Positions 35,669 to 47,906 of a stretch of 64,000 nt of DNA are shown here, one piece after another. The DNA is from Hexactinellida sp. DTS-2022 (taxonomy: Eukaryota; Porifera; Hexactinellida). The position numbers and the translations under genes were made by a program. The stretch lies in contig JAPNXP010000001.1 in the NCBI GenBank assembly GCA_028753945.1, positions 3,586,501-3,650,500 on the forward strand, written 5' to 3'. The stretch's first letter is position 1. Every line of letters starts with the position of its first letter. The notes beneath the pieces are model-generated. The model was not told where the DNA came from. It worked only from the letters and a program-made list of their open reading frames with translations, and did not search any database.

Positions 35669-35905
35669 GCTGGAATTTGTCCTAAAATAACTATGGAATT
35701 TGTCCTAAATCTATAATATTGGAATTTGTCCTAAACTAAAATCGAGTTCGGAATTTGTCCTAATTATAAATTATGAGTTTGTCCTAAAGAAATTCCGAGT
35801 TCGGAATTTGTCCTAAACCATATTTGGAATTTGTCCTAAAGAAATTCCGAGTTCGGAATTTGTCCTAAGGTAAATCGGATCTTGAAATTTGTCTTCCCAG
35901 TATTT
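35669..35905. repeat. tandem GGAATTTGTCCTAAA array
   Basis: Nine units share GGAATTTGTCCTAA, with spacers of 8-15 bases, some of which also repeat (GAAATTCCGAGTTC). The array replaces the missing end of the gene relic before it. Confidence 0.85.
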
Positions 35906-36146
35906 CATAACTACAAAAAACACGGATACAGTAGGAATATTTACACTACCCCTCCCAAAGTATTCGTACACAACCACGTTTACCATTTGAATTAGTGCAA
36001 AATGATTTTATTTAGGAAAGAGATTGCCCTTCAACGACAAGATGTGTATACTAAATGATAAATATACTGTTAAATCTAGTAGTAATAAAGGACAGTGATA
36101 ATAGAGGTAATGACATAAAAGCAGTTAACTAATAGAAATTGCAAAA

Positions 36147-37062
36147 TCACTGAAAAACTTTAAGCACGCAATTTATTTTACCTCTGCAAATAGGGCAATC
36201 AGCTTTCATGCTCAGTAAGCGATTTGCACATGTTTGACAAAATCCTCCATGCACGAAATCATCATGCAAGAGTGCATAATTTTCTGATCTAGGCAACAGA
36301 CATACGTGACATTTTTCAGAATGTTCGTCTTAGGTATCTGTTGAAACATCTAAAGAATCCTCCAAGGTGTTGGATATTTTTGAAGACATATGACCACTTC
36401 CGAGGTCTCCGCGACCTATAGTTAATGTAATTGCATCTAGATATTCTAATTCGCTAAATGATCCATTCAAATATTTTTCTTTAGCAAAATTTCTCCGATC
36501 TGTTTTCGTCTAAAAATAACTTAAAATAACTCTTAAATTTATGGACAAGTTCTTTTTTAGAATCTAATAGGTCAGCTAATGGTATGTCTAAAGACAGATA
36601 AGTATCCCGTATATGTTCTTCCGGAAGGAATGGTAATGCCATTAGTTTACGAATCCAAATTCTAAATAATTGATTTGTCTTATATAATCTCGATAAACCA
36701 AGCTTTTTTACTTTTTCAAAAACTGCTTTTGTGAAGTGGAACTAACACCCAATAATTGTGGCCGAGGGAAATATATCAGTCAGAGCATTCCTTGGAGCTT
36801 GTTCAAAATCCCCTATGGCGAACGTTGGATTGAATCCCGGTATTAATATCCGAATTGTTATCATAACAGCTCTATATAGTTTCTCAGTCTTTCCAGTCAT
36901 CAGAATATGTAACCCAGGAAGAGAATGGCCTTTAACATTAATAAAAATGGTAAATAGTTGATAAAAGAGTCTTGGGACAACTTTAAATGTTCCGTCGAAT
37001 TGAATATCTGATGTATCCTTTAGTATATCAATCATATGGTTTGAACCGAAAACAAATGCCAT
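36147..37062 (-). pseudogene. MULE transposase relic with C-terminal RING finger
   Basis: The upper part (37062-36745) encodes the MULE core: IQFDGTFKVVPRLFYQLF with the first catalytic Asp, then TFAIGDFEQAPRNAL with the second, then IIGC. A single TAG replaces the expected Trp of GCxFHFTKA, after which the frame continues through KLMALPFLPEEHI. After a frameshift and one more stop, the last ~55 codons (36311-36147) form a compact RING finger. It has C-x2-C, a spacer with two His (LLHDDFVHGG), C-x2-C (CQTC) and CPICRGKI. The Cys2-His2-Cys4 order and spacing recall the MDM2-type RING, a ubiquitin-ligase module. A large part of the usual MULE C-terminal region seems deleted. The copy is not functional as written. 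Confidence 0.65.
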
Positions 37063-37077
37063 CTGATCGGCATTGAT

Positions 37078-37182
37078 TGTAATCGATTACAATATTTCCT
37101 GTAATCGTAATCGTAATCATATTCAAGCTTTTTCTGATGGATGTAATCGTAATCGTAATCGTAATCACTCACTAGTAATCAA
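37078..37182. repeat. (GTAATC)n-type microsatellite
   Basis: Two clusters of TGTAATCG/GTAATC hexamers are separated by about 30 bases. Confidence 0.85.
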
Positions 37183-37439
37183 CCCCAGGTCTGGTCACTG
37201 CTAGAGCCAGAGAGAGAAAGAGGAGAGAGTAAAGAAAGCAAATAATTATGTATTATTTACTTTATATTAATATTAGAAATTGTACTGTTTGTGTTTATTT
37301 ATACTATTAAATTATGAAAATCCAATCACCCTTCTCATTACAGTTAATACTAATCACGGGCTAGCAGGGCTGAGTTATGTTTACGACCTAGAGACGTATG
37401 AAGAACGTTTTAGTTCAATATACTGAACATTAAAAAATT

Positions 37440-37510
37440 AAAATTTCCCATCTTCTTGTGCATCCCTGGTACATCTACTGTCAGGCCATATATAGAGTAG
37501 GCTATGGTTT
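37440..37510. mobile_element. solo end resembling the P-element terminus
   Basis: CATCTTCTTGTGCATCCCTG followed by GGTACAT...GTCAGGCCATATA...GGCTATGG matches the right end of the P-like element at 13804-13873 in order and spacing. No transposase lies beside it. Confidence 0.5.
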
Positions 37511-37892
37511 ATGATTTATTTATAATACTACCTTGAATGCAGACATTTAAAATGCATTTCTAGACCATTTTCAGAGTCGAATCCAGTTAAAAACAACATA
37601 AATCATTCGCATCTAACTATAATAGGCAAAATTATCGACTGCACTTCTAGTTCATCCATGGTCCAATTTTAATAGTTGATACTAGTCCGTATAAATACGT
37701 AGTCCACGGCTAAATCCAAAAAGTAATAGGAAATAGATTTACAATGTTGTAAACTTACTCTATTCCCCTGATTTAACCACTGAAATGGCTTTTATATACA
37801 ATAGCTCTCTGTGGTGTTACTTTACTGGTTACACCATATAAGAAGCCACTGTGAAAATTACTATTCAACTTTCTAAACAATAATCTATATAC

Positions 37893-38085
37893 AGTACACC
37901 CTCGCTAATCCGAACAGGAGAAACCAAAATATTCTTCTAATAAAATGTGGGAAAAAATCGTAAATTGCAATGGAAGTATAAAAAATAAGTCTCAGGCAAG
38001 TATTTTATGGAGTACACTAGATGTTTAGTGCGGATTAACAAGGTTTGTGCAAGTTTGGTTCGGATTATCGAGATTCTCAATTATA
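37893..38085. mobile_element. pogo/Tigger-like MITE
   Basis: It starts ACAGTACACCCTCGCTAATC and ends with an inverted partner (GGTTCGGATTATCGAGATTC). These ends have the CAGTA...CCTCGNTAATNCGAAC pattern of pogo-like MITEs. No coding sequence. Confidence 0.5.
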
Positions 38086-38699
38086 GATGCCCATAGAAAA
38101 TGCATTACTTCACTAATCGGAACGGAAGATTTTTGAATCGGAACACCTCTGTTCGTCAGTGATCTCTTTAAAGAGATCACTGACTGTTGTAAAGTTAATA
38201 TCTGATTGAAAGAACAGGATTCTGCTTTATTCGATTAGGAAAGCCAGTGACAGAGTAAAATTGTATTGGTCATTCATTTTTTAAAGACTGGCTTTTGTTA
38301 ATAATCACCAATGCAATAGTAAATACCACTGTCAATGGCTTTTTGACCCTTGAAGTTTTTGTTAGCACCCATTGCTAATTAATATTAGGAATATGTTATC
38401 GCTGTTTTTATGAGATGGTATTTCTGTTTCGCGTTCTAAAGCTCCATAGCGCCCTCCCAGCGCCCCCTTACTGTATGGCCCACTTTGAGAAACACTGGTG
38501 TATATTAATAAACTAACTCCAAATAGAAAATATATATCACTAAGGAACTGTACAACTCTGTGGACCCCTAACTTTGGGCTGTGGTCCTGTGGAGAAGTTA
38601 TTGAATTGATTGGTAATAATTGGATATCAAATAGACACAATGGAATGTTAGAAATGTATGGCTAGACAGAGGGAACACAATAACTGATTTGATGGATGA
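38086..38699. other. non-coding
   Basis: No gene. At 38160-38185 a perfect GTGATCTCTTTA / TAAAGAGATCAC inverted repeat forms a small hairpin. Confidence 0.5.
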
Positions 38700-39019
38700 A
38701 CTTCCTCTCGACCAATTAAATGAGTCTCATATAGGCATTCTATTATACACACTTAACAATTGATAGAGACACTAAAATCCTTTTATACGAATTGAATGCT
38801 AGCTGCTAATCCATACTGGAAAACCCTCGAATTTAATAGGCTAAAAGTTTTGTCACCTTTAGGGAGAGAGATGTGAATAGTTTTCTTAGATATTAGAACT
38901 TGTATCTAGATACAGTATTCCCTACCTCCCTGCCAAATTTCAAGTGTGCATCTCTTACCAATTCCTCAATCAATTCTGAACAAACAAACAAGATTATTGT
39001 GATTTATTATATAAGATAC
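38700..39019 (-). mobile_element. Helitron family B 5' part
   Basis: On the minus strand it starts TCTTATATAATAAATCACAA near 39018 and runs through GGAATTGGTAAGAG and GAAATTTGGCAGGGAGG. It matches 27970-28150 upstream of the RepHel gene. The 3' side is missing or unrecognised. Confidence 0.5.
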
Positions 39020-39027
39020 CATCTTAT

Positions 39028-39521
39028 CAGGGAATTAAAGGTTCACGACTGGGACTTAATAAACCCAATTCAGTTCATTTAAAATTAACGCACGTTCAGT
39101 TCGTTCAACGGGCAGACCTTCGTTCGTTCAGTTCGTTCAATTCGTTCGATCAGTTCGTTCAATTCGTTCGATCACGACGATCAGTTCGTTCAGTTCAGAT
39201 GAGTTGGTGGTGGTTATTATGTATTAGGTATGAAAAGCAGGTTTAATTAAGTAGTGATCTATTTATATTTTCTTTTCTAGTGATATATTTATAATCTACG
39301 TATGGATTAATGATTCAGTATTTCTAATTTATCGATATTCAGTTTAGTTCTTTCAGTTCGTTTGCTCATTTGTGTTCATTCAGTTCGTTCAGTTCGTTCA
39401 ACTGCCGTTCAGGCAACCGTTGGCGTTCGTTCAGTTCGTTTAGCGTAAATGCCATAAAAATTAAAGTTCAGTTCGTTCAGTTCAAGGTCAATAAGTTCGT
39501 TCGTGAACCTTTGATTCCCTG
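39028..39521. mobile_element. hAT-type element filled with GTTCGTTCA satellite, copy 1
   Basis: The ends are CAGGGAATTAAAGGTTCACG and the inverted CGTGAACCTTTGATTCCCTG. An exact 8-base target duplication CATCTTAT flanks it (39020-39027 and 39522-39529), as expected for hAT insertion. The inside is mostly tandem GTTCGTTCA/GTTCAGTTC units rather than a deleted transposase gene. A second copy is at 50180-50726. Confidence 0.85.
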
Positions 39522-39699
39522 CATCTTATCCTTTATCCTTGATCTATGTTCTGCAGGTTACTGTCAAGCTTTATATAAGCAAGCTATGATGTAACATATA
39601 TTTTACCTTTATTAATGTATTATTATAATTTTTCCTAACTAATTTAATTCTAATAACACCTAAAGAATTGCCATTTATTTGTATTATTGAGCTCGTTAG

Positions 39700-40014
39700 A
39701 TGCCTCTTCAAATTGATGTGAAAGTCTCAACATTCTACACTGATTTTGAATTCCAAATGGATTCAAGGGCACGCGGATCTACTCTTTATGATTTAGTCTG
39801 TAAAACATTGAGTATTCGTGAAGTCTGGTATTTTGGGCTATTTTTCTACGATACTAAAGGTTTTCGTACATGGCTTCTTAATGATAAACGTGTCTTAGAC
39901 CAAGGGATCCCCAAAGTTTCGTTTCTTCAATTATATTTTGGTGTTAAATACTACCCTGAAGACGTTGCTGAAGAACTTATCCAAGAAATTACTCAACATC
40001 TCTTTTATTTAGAG
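39700..40014 (+). CDS. ERM/merlin family protein, first coding exon (FERM F1)
   Basis: It encodes the start of a membrane-cytoskeleton linker. The 105 codons begin MPLQIDVKVSTFYTDFEF, matching the MP-x-x-I-x-V-x-V-T-T start of ezrin, radixin and moesin. They continue with LVCKTLSIREVWYFGL, YDTKGFRTWL, KYYPEDVAEELIQEIT and QHLFYLE, the ubiquitin-like F1 lobe of the FERM domain. A TAG immediately precedes the ATG, so this is either the translation start or an exon starting right at the ATG. The donor is GAG|GTTTGT at 40014/40015, phase 0, at the position where vertebrate ERM/merlin genes also split. The protein would bind membrane lipids and receptor tails. It is clearly ERM/merlin family; details favour the ERM side, with merlin-like traits in F1. 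Confidence 0.93.
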
Positions 40015-43000
40015 GTTTGTGTCTTGGATATTCAATATTTGGCTTCACATATTTTTAGGTTATTTCGAAACATCTTTTGATCAATTGAGCTTTAAATATT
40101 TGTTTTTCACCAGGGCACTTAACATTTACAGGTTTTTAATTTACCTTTAGTTTTAAATTATCTCGCATTTTTCGTGGCTATGTTCTTTGATTGACAGCTA
40201 TATTTTTCGCAGATTACTGACACTAACTTATCACCTTTAGTATAGAGTCACTAGAGATTTTCTATAGAATTTAATTAAGTACATTGAGTGATAATATGGC
40301 CATTCTCCTTAATCGTAAAAACTGTTCAGTTTATCTATTCACCATTGCGACTCCGCCGCCGCGGCAGGACTAAGTCAAATCATTTTGAACTGTATTATAC
40401 TTCATTTTTGAATTGAATTGATTGAGTTTGTTTATAGATAATGAATTAATTGATTGAATTACTGGTGGAACTTGAGTTTTTTATAATGATTTGAATGATC
40501 TGAAATTTATCCTAATTAATTTGAATTGGAATGAATTCATTTTGAATTGAACGAGTTGAATTGATTTGATTTATCTGAGTTCTGCAGTTCCTCCATTTTC
40601 TGTCCGTTCACTCAAATTGTTGCAGTAGAACCTAGTTTATACAAAAACGCAAGAACGGTCAAAATTTGCTCACTTATCTAACGAGTGTTATCTTAGCGGC
40701 GGTACATCGGCGGATTCGCAGACCTCACGTTTATGCTAATAACTCGAAAAGTTTACGCTGTCATGAAAAATTTTCACATCAGCGGAAAGATAAAGTTGTG
40801 ACAACCCATATATAATCCCAAAATGTCAAAATTCCTTAAGATGACTCACAATTTTCGCTCTAATTTAGACCTCGATTTTTCCATAATAACTCAATAATTA
40901 TTCATTTTATCAAATGCAAATTTCAAAACAAAATATTCATTTTTGAAAAAATATTATTAACATAAATTTCACTAAAATCGGCTTACAATGATGATTTCCA
41001 ATATCCATAATGTTGGATATGTTGTCAACTCTAATAATACTATTGGTAAGAATGTATTTGATTTGCGTCACAGTGTTCACAGGAATTAAAGTTTTTGGTA
41101 CCTCTGAAGAATAATTAATGACTGCATTCCTAATTATATCAGGATTAGATTAGTGATTACTTTCTGTAAACACGGTTGCAATACCTTACATAATACAAAC
41201 AACTTCATATACAAATATATTTGGAATGCAATATTCATTAAGAGAATAGAATCAGACATATAAACAATATTATGATTATTACAACAATGTTAGGTATTTT
41301 AAGCATCTCCAGGTTTTTTCCATTTCCATAATCTACGTAACTTCTATCTGAATGATCTTTACTTGTGACTATGTTCCTTCTCTCCAAATATAAGTATTTG
41401 CTTTTTAAAGAGGGTGAATCCCATATAAATGTAAAGCAACATATTATCTCAGAATATGACTTACCAACGAGTGCATGATATTAAAATGGTGACAAATATT
41501 AGTAATGCTTATATGAGATAAGAAAGATCGAGATAAGCAAAGTTATTTGAAAAAAGGTAGAGAACTACTTAGTCTTAGTAGAACATGGAAATATAGAGAG
41601 AACTAGTTTATTGGTTTAGGATTTAACACATTAATGATAATATGCATGAATTTCTTTCACTGATACTATATTAAAAGGCCGCCATTAAATATAACAGGAT
41701 AGTACATCTACAAATTGTGGTCAAACTATTGCAACTCTTCTAAAACTCTGCCTTGTTCAATTTAAAAAATAATTAACTATTATTTTCGAATTTAACAGAA
41801 ATAATAGGTTCATAATGATTCCCAATATTTCGTATATATATCCCATTTGGGGTTGGCGCCGCCTTCATTAACTCTTCAAAAGTTGATCCATTCCCTGAAA
41901 ATCCAATCCAACGTGTTCCCAACGGACCCAAGAATACCCAGATATCTATATTAAATAACAAAGCAGTTGCAAAGAGTTCAAGATCTGTAGCCCATTTCCT
42001 ACTCTTCCTCATTCCTGTTTTGTTAACCCAATCTTGTACATTTCGAGAATTACCCTGCGTATAAACATATTTTGTGCATAAATATTTATTGCAGCTCATA
42101 CTTAGGTCACCTAGCATATTATCAATTATTAGCTCCCTAAACTCTGCATGGAAATCTTGACTACCAGTGATGAGATAAGAAATTGTCGAGAAATAGCAAT
42201 TTCCATCGCTAATTATATATTGAGTCAAGTTTGGCGAATAACTAAATGAACTTTCTTCATTATCTACAATATCATTATAGGAATACGGTAACTCCTCGAA
42301 AAAGTGAAACTTCCACTTTTTACACGTAGAAATCTGCCAGCCTGTATGTGGGGGACGAAAGCTTGGTAGTACACATCGTATTATCCCCGTCTCAACTATT
42401 TCCTCATCTGTAATTATAGAGGCCACTCGCATAACCTTTGATGCAGTTTGCGTACGTAAACTAGATAACTTTTCACATTTCCGTGGGACAAATTTAGGTT
42501 TAATTTTACATATTTTGTTTTTATTCTCAGCTTTTTTCTTCTTAAATGTTTGAAATCTTTATATGATTTAGGTTGTAAATACCCGCAATACACTTTCTTT
42601 TTTCGTGACCATTCTTCAACACTTTCCTCTTCTAAACTATTTCTTACTCTTTTATGACCTTTAAATACCTTATTCGCTCGCGGGTGAAAGGCAAATTGAA
42701 ATGCTGATAACCTACTTACTATACCAGGATATAGCAATTGTATCAAATCTCCAGGCCTCAAATTAGTTTTGGATTCCAAAATATTTAACTTAACAATACG
42801 CATCCAATTCTCCACAATAGCGTTGATAAAGATGCTAGTCTTGTTCTTATCCGCTACACTAATAGGTCCTAAGATTATTCCACTCCACAAAGGTAATATA
42901 GGTGGTAGAATGTTAACAAGTATTCTATAAGCTCAGGATTATAACAAGGATTTGGATCTACATTTTTTCCTGGATTATTGTTGATACAAGATTTGCAATT

Positions 43001-44061
43001 TTTTGCAATATTTACAAAATGTTTGCCGAAAGGGGATTTTTCTCTTATGTTTTACTATCCTTGTTATCACTAGCAATATTATTATCGTCCATATGTTCTT
43101 CCACCAAATATTCATTAGTCTCTGAGGAGTTTACGGAATCATTACTAATGTTTGTTTCTAGCAAATGAGTATGTGTCTTTACTATTGCACTTAAAGAACT
43201 ACTCATAAATACAATGCATAAAGATTGGAATAAATTATTGATACTTGTCATTTCAACAGCGCGTACAATAAATCCGATACAATGTAAAAACAGTTTTCTC
43301 ACTTCTTTTTGTAGTTTAAATTTTTGTTTATTTGAAATCCTATGCTGTGCATTAAATGAGCCGAACATAAGTGAAGAATTACTTTAAAGTCCGTCTCATT
43401 AACTGCAGAATTTACATTTACCATATTCCAACACTTATGGAGATAAGTATCTATATCACACTTGAGAAAAATACTACAAGAACTGTGAATCAAAACCCAG
43501 CTGAAATCTATTTCAACTTGTGAAATGTTTAGATCGCCCAGTATTTTCTTTGCATCAAGGGACCATTTGTGCAAAAAATAACTTATTTCAGCACTGTTGT
43601 GTCCTGAACTAATCATTTCTGCTAGTGGAATTGGACTAATGGAGTAAGTAGGATGTCTTACAGTAAGAGCGTAATAGAATACTTTCTTTAGTGAGGGTTC
43701 TATTTTCCTAACAATTGATCCTGATGCATCCAAGTGAAGAACAATTCTTGTACCTTTAAACAATTTCAATATTTTGATTTGATCTTCAGTGTACATATGT
43801 ACAATAAAAGGGTACCTGGAGAACTCGGGCTATAGGAGAATTCGGCCAAGTAGCACTCGGCTCAGGAGGACTCGGCCCAGGAGAACTCGGCTTATAGGAA
43901 AACTCGGCCTGGGAGCACTCGGCCCAGAACTGAGGTTTTAGAGCTAATTAATTCAGTTCAAACAAATATTTATTCATTAATTTATTGGTTAAGTGAAAAG
44001 TATAATTAATAATAAGAAAATAAAATAATTAAGTTTTTCTGGGACTGTTATCTAAAATTAA

Positions 44062-45531
44062 TTAACTTATTGCTGGGGCTGTTACTTGCGATACGCTTTT
44101 CAATAGCTGACTTGTAGTTATGTTAACTTTCCTATAATCGCGCCACAGTTGAAATAACTTCCCTTGGAATGTTAGTGTTTGCTTTTTCTGATATTTTCTG
44201 AGTTTGTCTTCATGGACCAGTATTTGCTGGGATAGGAATGAGAACAGCTTCTGAATGAAGCAAAGATATAAGTATATAAAAAGAAATATTGCTGTGCTGG
44301 GCTCTTGTATTTAATCGATTGTGCCATCCCTCAACGTCGTTATTAGTTCGGATAGCTCTTTTGAAAACGCACCGATCCGTAGGAGACCACATTGCACCAG
44401 TCATCCATGTACGATCCATGTATTCAATCAGAGGTTGAATGTCAGGCGTTGCACTGCTGCGATTTCAATGAAGGAAGGTATAATATGTTCTTCAGGAATA
44501 AAGGGTAGGGCAAATAGTAATTTAATATATTCATTAACGGATCCTACTGTACGATATGAAACTGCAAGTCCCAGTTCCTGAACTTTTCTCCATAGAGCTT
44601 GTCCCCAATGGAAATTACACCCACTAATGATAATGTTTGGGAAAGCTTCTCTTGCTCCGTTCCAGATGGCTGCTTCAAAATCAGTAATCAGCCTGAATAG
44701 GTTTATGCTTGGAATTATTTCCTTAATATGCTGGAAGATGGCCTTATAGTATCGTTTGCGGCGACGTGACATCATGACAAAGGCAAGAGGAACCTGCTTG
44801 ACTTTGTAACCATTATCATCAGCTAGAAAAGAATGTAAACTGAACAGTTGACAAAATGGTTGTCGAACAACTTTAAAAGTAGCATCGCAATAGATGACAC
44901 TCGCATTATTTAAAAGATTGAGTTGTGGTAAAGATGCAAAAAAATATGTCGGCATCCATGAACTTTGATGTCTCCCTGACCAATATTGAGGAATCCAATT
45001 TAAATCTAAATCAAATAATATGTCCTGGGGTTCAGTAGGTCGATTTTTGTGACGTTGGTAATTGCTACTGCGGATGTGATTTGAAGGTTTGGGGCGACTA
45101 ATTGATGGCTTTTCCAGCTGAAAATCAGTAGACATCACATCTTCCACAATTGCAGAAGCAGAACGAAAAACGTTTACCTTCGCAATTTGGTGCACTTTCT
45201 TTGTAATTTTCACTTTAATATCTAATCCAGGTTGAGCAGGGTGAATATGATAATTAGGACCGGGAGTAAAGACTTCACCAATCTGAATAACGGTGGCAGA
45301 ACATGTTATCGTTTTCCTTCGGATAGTGCAACGCCACACAACACGACCAGATCTACTGTGTTTGTGTGATTTCATGGTATATGAATAACCATTACTATCA
45401 ACTAAAAGCTTATTGGACCTTTGTGTACCGTTTTCAATAATTTCGAACGAAAGATTGTCTTGAGAATGAATAAGAGGCTGATCTGTTAATTCGGGAACCA
45501 ACTGAGGATGTTCTGGCTCAGGGTCTGACAA
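44062..45531 (-). CDS. FLYWCH-MULE transposase, two frameshifts
   Basis: It would cut and move the surrounding MULE. The first 367 codons are open. A FLYWCH finger lies at about residues 38-95 (LLVDSNGYSYTMKSHKH, VVWRC, ITCSATV, YHIH). Then the MULE RNase H core: SVIYCDATFKVVRQPF (first Asp), FVMMSRRRKRYYKAIF, and LITDFEAAIWNGA (second Asp), then SGCNFHWGQALWRKVQ. After a frameshift near 44425, the next piece has RAIRTNNDVEGWHNRLN, with the probable third acidic residue. A second shift near 44222 leads to LTFQGKLFQLWRDYR and a stop at 44062. Otherwise it is well preserved, so decay is recent. An upstream frame to 45706 may add an N-terminal extension. Confidence 0.85.
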
Positions 45532-45814
45532 AAGATCTTGAAAAGATTCGGATATGTTGAACGAAGGTAAGGCAGTGTGTGTTAACTCCTCGCTTGAATT
45601 GCTCTCGTGTATCTACTCGGTTGATAAACGGTGCTTTCAGCATTATAGGTTGTGGTAAATTGTGAACATTGCTATTCTCCATTATGAAAATTATAATATG
45701 ATTCAAGTTTTACAAATACAGGTATTTATATATAACTCATTGTATTGTTGCTATTGTTTTGAATTTCCACATTGAAGTGTCTATCAATTACATGTATTCA
45801 TTTATTTATTTATA

Positions 45815-46811
45815 TCTATATTATTAAATCTCGATTGTTGTGTGTTTGTGTGTGTGTGTGTGTGTTTGTTTGTCCGGATTGTATTAAAGTGATGGGGGAA
45901 TAGAAACCGCATTTATATATGAGATATAAACTAACTTTCAAATGTTATAATTGGTAAACAAAAGTTATAAGGGGTAAACAAGTATGCTGATTTCGAATTT
46001 CGCGTTTATAAATTTCTCATATTAATATTTGTTGTTGTTGTTCACACAAAATAGGTAAACAAATTAATGAAATTCAAAATCAACCTAGAAGTTTGCTTCC
46101 AACGGGTATTATAGGTTAACAAGTATGCTGAACACGAATTTCGTGTTTATAAATTTCTCATATTAATATTTGTTGTTGTTGTTTACACAAAATAGGTAAA
46201 CAAATTAATTAAAATTCAAAATCAACCTAGATGTTAGCTTTCAACGGGTATTATAGGTAAACAAGTATGCTGAACACGAATTTCGCATTTACAAATTAAT
46301 AACATTAATATTTATTGTTGTTGTTTACACAAAATAGGTAAACTAATTAATGAAATTCAAAATCAACCTAGAAGTTTGCTTCCAACGGGTATTATAGGTT
46401 AACAAGTATGCTGAACACGAATTTCGCGTTTATAAATTTCTCATATTAATATTTGTTGTTGTTGTTTACACAAAATAGGTAAACAAATTAATGAAATTCA
46501 AAATCAACCTAGAAGTTAGCTTCCAACGAGTATTATACGTAAACAAGTGTGCTGAACACGATTTTCGCGGTTAAAATTTTCTAATATGAATATTTGTTGT
46601 TGTTGTTTACACAAAATAGATAAACAAATTAATGAAAATTCAAAATCAACCTAGAAGTTAGCTTTCAACGGGTATTAAAAGTATATAACTATAACAAATA
46701 TTACTAACTATGTAATCATTTGTTTAGTGAGGAGTAAGGCCGCTAAGCGGCCGTTAACTTGAGGTGCGTAGCACCGATCTGTCGCAAAGCGACCGAGACC
46801 GAAGGGCTCGT
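45815..46811 (+). mobile_element. non-autonomous Helitron-like element nested in the MULE
   Basis: It starts TCTATATTATTAAATCTCGA after an A (45814), followed by a TTGTTGTGTGTTTGTGTG leader with a GT microsatellite and GTGATGGGGGAATAG. About five tandem units of ~141 bases follow (45955-46690), each with GTAAACAAGTATGCTGA and CACAAAATAGGTAAACAAAT. The GC-rich 3' end has GGCCGCTAAGCGGCC and GAGACCGAAGGGCTCGT hairpins. It is family A, copy 4. It sits between the MULE gene and the MULE's right terminus. Confidence 0.75.
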
Positions 46812-47906
46812 CTCTTTGATAACTTAACTTAAAATAGCAAATTAGTGGAGTAGTATTTGACCGAGTTCTCCAATGGGCCGAAGTCGTATTAGTGCGAGTT
46901 ATGTTAAGGGACGAGTGATCTTATGGGACGAGTTCTCTTATGAGGCGAGTTCTCTTATAGACCGAATTCGTTTTGGGCCGAGTTCACCAGTATTCCAATA
47001 AAAGGATTATGACTTAGTGACTGTATGTAACCTCTAACATGAAGACAATAACACTTTCTATAATTCTGTTGTAAGCTAATTAACTCAGTCCAGTTATCAT
47101 TAGAATATATCTGTAAACTAGACAAATCAAATTTAGCTTTTCGCAGGACTGCAGAACTTCTAACCTTATTTAGGTTACCATAATTAAGTGCTAAGTTTGT
47201 GTTCTCTACAGAATCAAATTGACCATAGAAATAAGCATTTACAGATGTATCTGCTACCCCTCTAGCTACTTCTAACCTATGCGAATGTGATAAATTTCGT
47301 GAGTGCACAGTTGTATTATCGAAATGCTGTTCAGATAAGGTTCCATAAGTTACATACTCCACAATAATATTATCACCAATTTTACACTCCCACAGCTCTT
47401 TCTTTATTACAAATGTAAATTCAAAACAATCTTTAAACTTACACGCTGCTTTAGCTCTAAAAAAACAGCTATTTTGTTTTCTACTACTAAGTTTATTAAC
47501 CTTTTTGTATTGAAAAGAAAGAACACACACAATTTTTCCCTCGATTTTTGAACTAAATAAATTGGTCCAATCTTTAGAAAATACTACAGAGTCTCCATGA
47601 ATTAGTGTAATACTTTTCCATTCCATTCCACTTAGCAAAAATTCACACAGATTTCCTCACAGCACATGGATTGTTCAACTATGACTTCATTACCCAGAGT
47701 ACTGTCATCTACTGATTGCACTAGCAATTTGGATTCGGGGATATCGGAGGTAATATCAATTTCAGGTTGCGGGTCATCGGTAGATGACAATATCGGGACT
47801 TGTTGATCTGAAGAAGAAGAGGTATGATGCAATTTTGGCACAGAGATTCATGAAATGAGCTTAAAGTATCTGAACTTTCTCGACAGGCTGGAATAAAGCT
47901 AGTGAA

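Larger units (their letters stand above)
43812..46995 (-). mobile_element. MULE (Mutator-like) element with 10-bp target duplication
   Basis: CAATAAAAGG lies on both sides (43802-43811 and 46996-47005), the 9-11 base duplication typical of Mutator-like elements. The ends are inverted: ACCTGGAGAACTCGG at the left and, reversed, ACTGGTGAACTCGG at the right. Each terminus is built of several ~17-base subterminal repeats around GAACTCGGCC (43818-43928 and 46859-46985). Inside are a FLYWCH-MULE gene and a Helitron-like element. The insertion splits the coding sequence of the transposase-OTU gene. Confidence 0.9.
41773..47841 (-). pseudogene. DDE-like transposase with C-terminal OTU domain, interrupted
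   Basis: The pieces on the minus strand, in order, are as follows. 47841-46996 is an N-terminal region with a Cys-rich RAKAACKFKDCFEF block, ending NPFIGIL. 43796-43299 is an RNase H-like core with VLHLDASGSIVRK (first Asp), PLAEMISSGHNSAEISYFL and EIDFSW (second Asp), then CSAHLMH. 43368-43045 continues it in another frame. 42890-42414 has LWSGIILGPI, VENWMRIVK and LRPGDLI. 42432-41773 is an OTU protease domain with SDGNCYFSTISYL (catalytic Cys), KWATDLELFA and GNHYEP (catalytic His). A MULE is inserted between the first two pieces. Small frameshifts also separate the others, so it is not expressed as one protein. The family looks like one seen in several invertebrates, but I cannot name it. 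Confidence 0.65.
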
